A stretch of 64,000 nucleotides of DNA from Corallococcus macrosporus (GTDB taxonomy: Bacteria > Myxococcota > Myxococcia > Myxococcales > Myxococcaceae), in the NCBI RefSeq assembly GCF_017302985.1, contig NZ_JAFIMU010000006.1:532403-596402 (forward strand), in the 5' to 3' direction. Below, piece by piece: positions 61,447 through 64,000 of this stretch. The position numbers and the translations under genes were made by a program. The notes below the pieces were generated by a model. That model was given only the letters and a program-made list of their open reading frames with translations. It made no database searches and was not told the DNA's origin. Numbering within the stretch: position 1 is the first letter of the stretch; each line of letters starts with the position of its first letter.

Positions 61447-62199
61447 CTACCGCTTGACCTTGGCGAGGTATTCCTCGCGGGAGAAAACGCCCTTCTCGAT
61501 GAGCAGCTCCACCATGGCCTTCAGCGCCGCGACCTCCTTGCGCTGGACCTCCTCCACGCTCTTGAGCAGCTCCGCGGGGCTGCCGGAGGCGGCCGCACGG
61601 GGCGCTTCCGCCGGGGGCGCCTGACGCGGGGGCGGCGCGGCGGCGGGCTTGGGGGACATGGCCACGGCGGCGGCCGGGTCCAGGTCCTTGAGGTTCTTCA
61701 CGACGGTGCGGCCCTGCGCGTCCACCACCTTGAAGTTGGTGTCCGCGTCCTCCAGCTCCGCCGTCTCCTCGTAGAGGCGCGCGAACGCCCGCGCCACGGA
61801 GGTGCGCCCCGCCACGTTGGCCACGATGCGGCACTTGGACAGGGCCCGCAGCTCGTCCAGCACGCGGACATTGAGCGGGTCGGACATGGCGACCACCAGC
61901 GTCTTGCCGTCGTCGCGCAGCTGCAGCGGCACGACGGAGAAGTCGCGCGCCGTCTGCGCCGGAATCTTGGCCTTCACGTGCGGCGGAACGGCCTGCACGG
62001 CGTCCAGGTTCACCGCCGGCATGCCGAGCTGCTTCGACAGGGCGCGCACGAGGATGTCCTCGGAGACGAGGTTCATCCGGACGAGGATCTCGCCCAGCTT
62101 CCCGCCCCACTTGGCCTGCTCGGCGAGCGCCGCCTTGAGCTGGCTCTCCTGCAGGACGTTCGCCTTGATCAGCAGTTCTCCGAGCTTGATCTGTGCCAT
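61447..62199 (-). CDS. MshEN-domain protein (first of the pair)
   Basis: A 250-residue protein with two MshEN hairpins: IKLGELLIKANVLQESQLKA and GKLGEILVRMNLVSEDILVR, then VVAMSDPLNVRVLDELRALS, which matches the second half of GspE N-terminal domains. Like its neighbour it lacks an ATPase domain and ends with a helix of similar design (AALKAMVELLIEKGVFSREE). The pair looks like a tandem duplication. c-di-GMP binding is plausible from the motif but not proven. Confidence 0.84.
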   Translation of the reverse strand: MAQIKLGELLIKANVLQESQLKAALAEQAKWGGKLGEILVRMNLVSEDILVRALSKQLGMPAVNLDAVQAVPPHVKAKIPAQTARDFSVVPLQLRDDGKTLVVAMSDPLNVRVLDELRALSKCRIVANVAGRTSVARAFARLYEETAELEDADTNFKVVDAQGRTVVKNLKDLDPAAAVAMSPKPAAAPPPRQAPPAEAPRAAASGSPAELLKSVEEVQRKEVAALKAMVELLIEKGVFSREEYLAKVKR

Positions 62200-62258
62200 G
62201 TCGTGCGCGCCATAGTACCCGGTTTGCGCCGGGGCGCTGCCTTTCGACGCCTGGATGC

Positions 62259-63089
62259 TCAGGAACCCGGCGCGGGGGGTGGGGGCGACACCGGGTCCCC
62301 CGAGCGGACCTCCTGGCCCCGCGCGTCGACGTCCACCACCTTCGCCCCCTCGGGCGGCGCCAGCTCGTAGAGCGTCAGGTCCGGGCGGCCGTTGAGGCGG
62401 ATGTCCGTGTACTTCAGGTCCAGCTTCGTGTCCGCCGTGGAGGCGATGAGGTGCACCTTGCCGGGGAAGAGCTGGTCGCCTCTCGGCTCGAAGTCCTCGA
62501 ACGCCAGGTCGTAGCCCGGCACGCCCCGGACCTCGCTCTTCACCACGCGCAGGTGCTTGGGGTCCACGCGCAGTGTCTGCGTCGCGGGCCCCCGCTGGAG
62601 CTTCAGCACGTACACCCGCTCCTTCTCGTCCAGCTCCAGGGTCATGGACTCCGGTGGCAGCAGGGGGACCTGGCCCAGCATCACCGCCACCAGCTCCTCG
62701 CTCGGCAGGACGACGGGCAGGAAGCGGGACACGTTCTCCGCGCTCGCGGGGCCCTGGAGGTACGTGTTCTCACGCGCCTGGTAGACGCCGAAGCGCTCGC
62801 CGTCGGAGACGAGCGAGGCCACCGGGCGGTTGAAGAAGTCGTACGTCTCCAGGTGGATGAGTGCCGGGCGGGTGATGGAGAGGTACGTGGAGAGGGTGCC
62901 GCTGCCCTGGGGCGAGTCGACGTGGAGCTTGGCGTCGCCCTCCAGGTTCACGACCTTCGCCTGCCGCTCGCGCACGTGCTGGTAGAGCGTCTGGGCGTCC
63001 TCGATGCGGCCCTCCGGACCGAACTCGAGGCGTTTGGGGCAGGCCGAACAGAGGAGGGCCAGGAAGATTGCGGCGGCTGCGCGGTTCAT
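62259..63089 (-). CDS. DUF4292-type outer-envelope lipoprotein
   Basis: A 276-residue lipoprotein with signal AAAAIFLALLCSACPK (lipobox Cys17). The mature part is a LolA/LolB-like beta-sheet: VVNLEGDAKLHVDSPQGSGT, ITRPALIHLETYDFFNRPVA and VASLVSDGERFGVYQARENT, as in DUF4292. It may take part in lipoprotein or lipid handling at the outer membrane. Pro-rich tail. Divergent from the TolQ gene, 42 bp apart. Confidence 0.82.
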   Translation of the reverse strand: MNRAAAAIFLALLCSACPKRLEFGPEGRIEDAQTLYQHVRERQAKVVNLEGDAKLHVDSPQGSGTLSTYLSITRPALIHLETYDFFNRPVASLVSDGERFGVYQARENTYLQGPASAENVSRFLPVVLPSEELVAVMLGQVPLLPPESMTLELDEKERVYVLKLQRGPATQTLRVDPKHLRVVKSEVRGVPGYDLAFEDFEPRGDQLFPGKVHLIASTADTKLDLKYTDIRLNGRPDLTLYELAPPEGAKVVDVDARGQEVRSGDPVSPPPPAPGS

Positions 63090-63131
63090 ATGTCCTAGTG
63101 TGAGCCAGGGCCGCCTGCCCGGTCATCCATC

Positions 63132-63860
63132 ATGAATCTGAACGATCTACTTCATTACCTTCGCCTGGGCGGCGTCACCCTCGCCCTCCTCCTGGGCGCC
63201 TCCGTGGTGGCCCTGGGCGTGGCCATCGAGCGGCTCATCGCCCTCTGGGGCGTGAGCGAGCGCTCCCGCAACCTGGGGGAGATCGTCCAGAAGCACCTCC
63301 TCCGGGGGGACGTGGCCGCCGCCCGCACCGCCGCCGAGCGCTCCGACGCCGTGGCGGCCGACATCTTCCTCGCCGGCTTCGACCGCTGGGAGCGCTCCCG
63401 CTCCACCGGCGGCAACGGCATCGAGTCCGCCGTGGAGCGCGAGCGCGCCCAGGTGGGCCTGAAGCTGCGGCGCAACCTGTGGCTGCTCGCCACCATCGGT
63501 TCGACGACGCCCTTCGTGGGCCTCTTCGGCACCGTGGCCGGCATCATGCGGTCCTTCAAGGACCTGGGCGTGGACGTGGAGGCCGGCGGCACCGGCGGCT
63601 CCGCGGCCGTGATGACGGGCATCTCGGAGGCGCTCGTCGCCACCGCCGTGGGCATCCTCGTCGCCGTGCAGGCGATGGTCTTCTACAACTACTTCCAGGC
63701 CCGCCTGTCCCGGGTGCTGGTGGAGCTGCGCCTCCTGGGCGACGAGTTCGTGGAGGTCCTCAAGGAGCGCGCCGCCGGCGGTGCCCTGCCGGAGTCCACG
63801 CCCTCGCGTGAGAGCGCCACGCCCCCTGCCCCGCGGCCGGATCCGCAGCCCGCCTCGTAA
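63132..63860 (+). CDS. MotA/TolQ/ExbB proton-channel protein
   Basis: A 242-residue inner-membrane protein with three membrane helices: LRLGGVTLALLLGASVVALG near the N-terminus and the TolQ/ExbB core LWLLATIGSTTPFVGLFGTV, then SEALVATAVGILVAVQAMVF. A Pro-rich tail follows. It pairs with an ExbD/TolR protein to turn proton flow into mechanical or energy transfer. In myxobacteria, close relatives (AglR, AglX, AglV) power gliding and Tol; which paralog this is cannot be decided here. Followed 15 bp later by the TolR-type gene. Confidence 0.9.
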   Translation: MNLNDLLHYLRLGGVTLALLLGASVVALGVAIERLIALWGVSERSRNLGEIVQKHLLRGDVAAARTAAERSDAVAADIFLAGFDRWERSRSTGGNGIESAVERERAQVGLKLRRNLWLLATIGSTTPFVGLFGTVAGIMRSFKDLGVDVEAGGTGGSAAVMTGISEALVATAVGILVAVQAMVFYNYFQARLSRVLVELRLLGDEFVEVLKERAAGGALPESTPSRESATPPAPRPDPQPAS

Positions 63861-63875
63861 GGAGAGACGCCCACC

Positions 63876-64000
63876 ATGGCCATGGGAAAGACGCCCGGCT
63901 CCGGCGATGACGAGCTGGAGGGCGCGGGCTTCGCGGAGATCAACATCACGCCGCTGACGGACGTGATGCTCGTGCTGCTCATCATCTTCATGGTGACCAG
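63876..64000 (+). CDS. ExbD/TolR biopolymer transport protein, N-terminal part
   Basis: Only the first 41 codons are in the window. After a short acidic head comes FAEINITPLTDVMLVLLIIF, the ExbD/TolR transmembrane segment with the essential proton-carrying Asp (PLTD). Partner of the TolQ-type protein just upstream. An AGGAG lies 11 bases ahead of ATG 63876. The C-terminal periplasmic part is outside the window. Confidence 0.88.
   Translation, partial: MAMGKTPGSGDDELEGAGFAEINITPLTDVMLVLLIIFMVT

Overview
The window comes from a high-GC delta-proteobacterial genome of the Myxococcales (Corallococcus/Myxococcus/Pyxidicoccus type). The reasons are the bactofilin trio plus PadC, an SgmT-type hybrid kinase, a wzm-wzt-glycosyltransferase O-antigen locus, FHA-domain proteins, many small lipoproteins and nearly gap-free coding with ATGA/GTGA overlaps. 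As far as I recall, the order bacNOP-padC, alpha/beta hydrolase, TPR protein, sgmT matches the Myxococcus xanthus chromosome. Most of the window therefore looks like conserved core chromosome. Species cannot be fixed from sequence reading alone.

Layout. (1) 1-1141: a visibly AT-richer edge carrying the start of an AAA/OLD-like ATPase and a KTSC-domain protein, then a gene-free stretch; it looks acquired. (2) 1142-8100: accessory genes: a hypothetical protein, a membrane pseudokinase, a secreted beta-lactamase-fold hydrolase, three lipoproteins (one with a c-type heme motif) and a YihY/BrkB membrane protein. (3) 8243-23751: a surface polysaccharide (O-antigen-like) region. rfbBDAC makes dTDP-L-rhamnose. 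A divergent run holds two glycosyltransferases, a HAD-like protein and two unknowns. wzm-wzt-wbgA on the minus strand exports and builds the glycan. (4) 23871-30261: two identical tRNA-Gly genes with a strong terminator, pgsA, a TPR-AIM24 protein, a lytic transglycosylase, then nadB, a rhomboid protease and a LOG-family enzyme on the plus strand. (5) 30289-39821: a lipoprotein, pyrE, padC, bacP, bacO, bacN, a hydrolase, a TPR protein and an SgmT-like c-di-GMP-binding hybrid kinase, all on the minus strand. (6) 41831-57948: a long minus-strand block running from an ECF sigma/anti-sigma pair through Flp/Tad pilus genes (pilin-like, cpaB, tadB, tadC), two FHA proteins, xseA, xseB, a receiver protein, ispA, dxs and tlyA. 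(7) 58013-64000: a DUF2085 protein, two peptide-ABC ATPases, two MshEN-domain proteins, a DUF4292 lipoprotein, and the start of a TolQ/TolR (Agl-like) proton-channel operon.

Themes. Several proteins are degenerate versions of signalling enzymes: a kinase without VAIK Lys or HRD Asp, a GGDEF without its active site but with an I-site, and a receiver without its Asp. c-di-GMP reading (SgmT, possibly the MshEN pair) and phosphothreonine reading (two FHA proteins beside Tad genes) recur. The most unusual items are an RQxxFN helical module shared between a small protein and the large glycosyltransferase of the glycan cluster, a Thr-containing repeat inside an FHA protein, and a Tad cluster lacking its ATPase and secretin.
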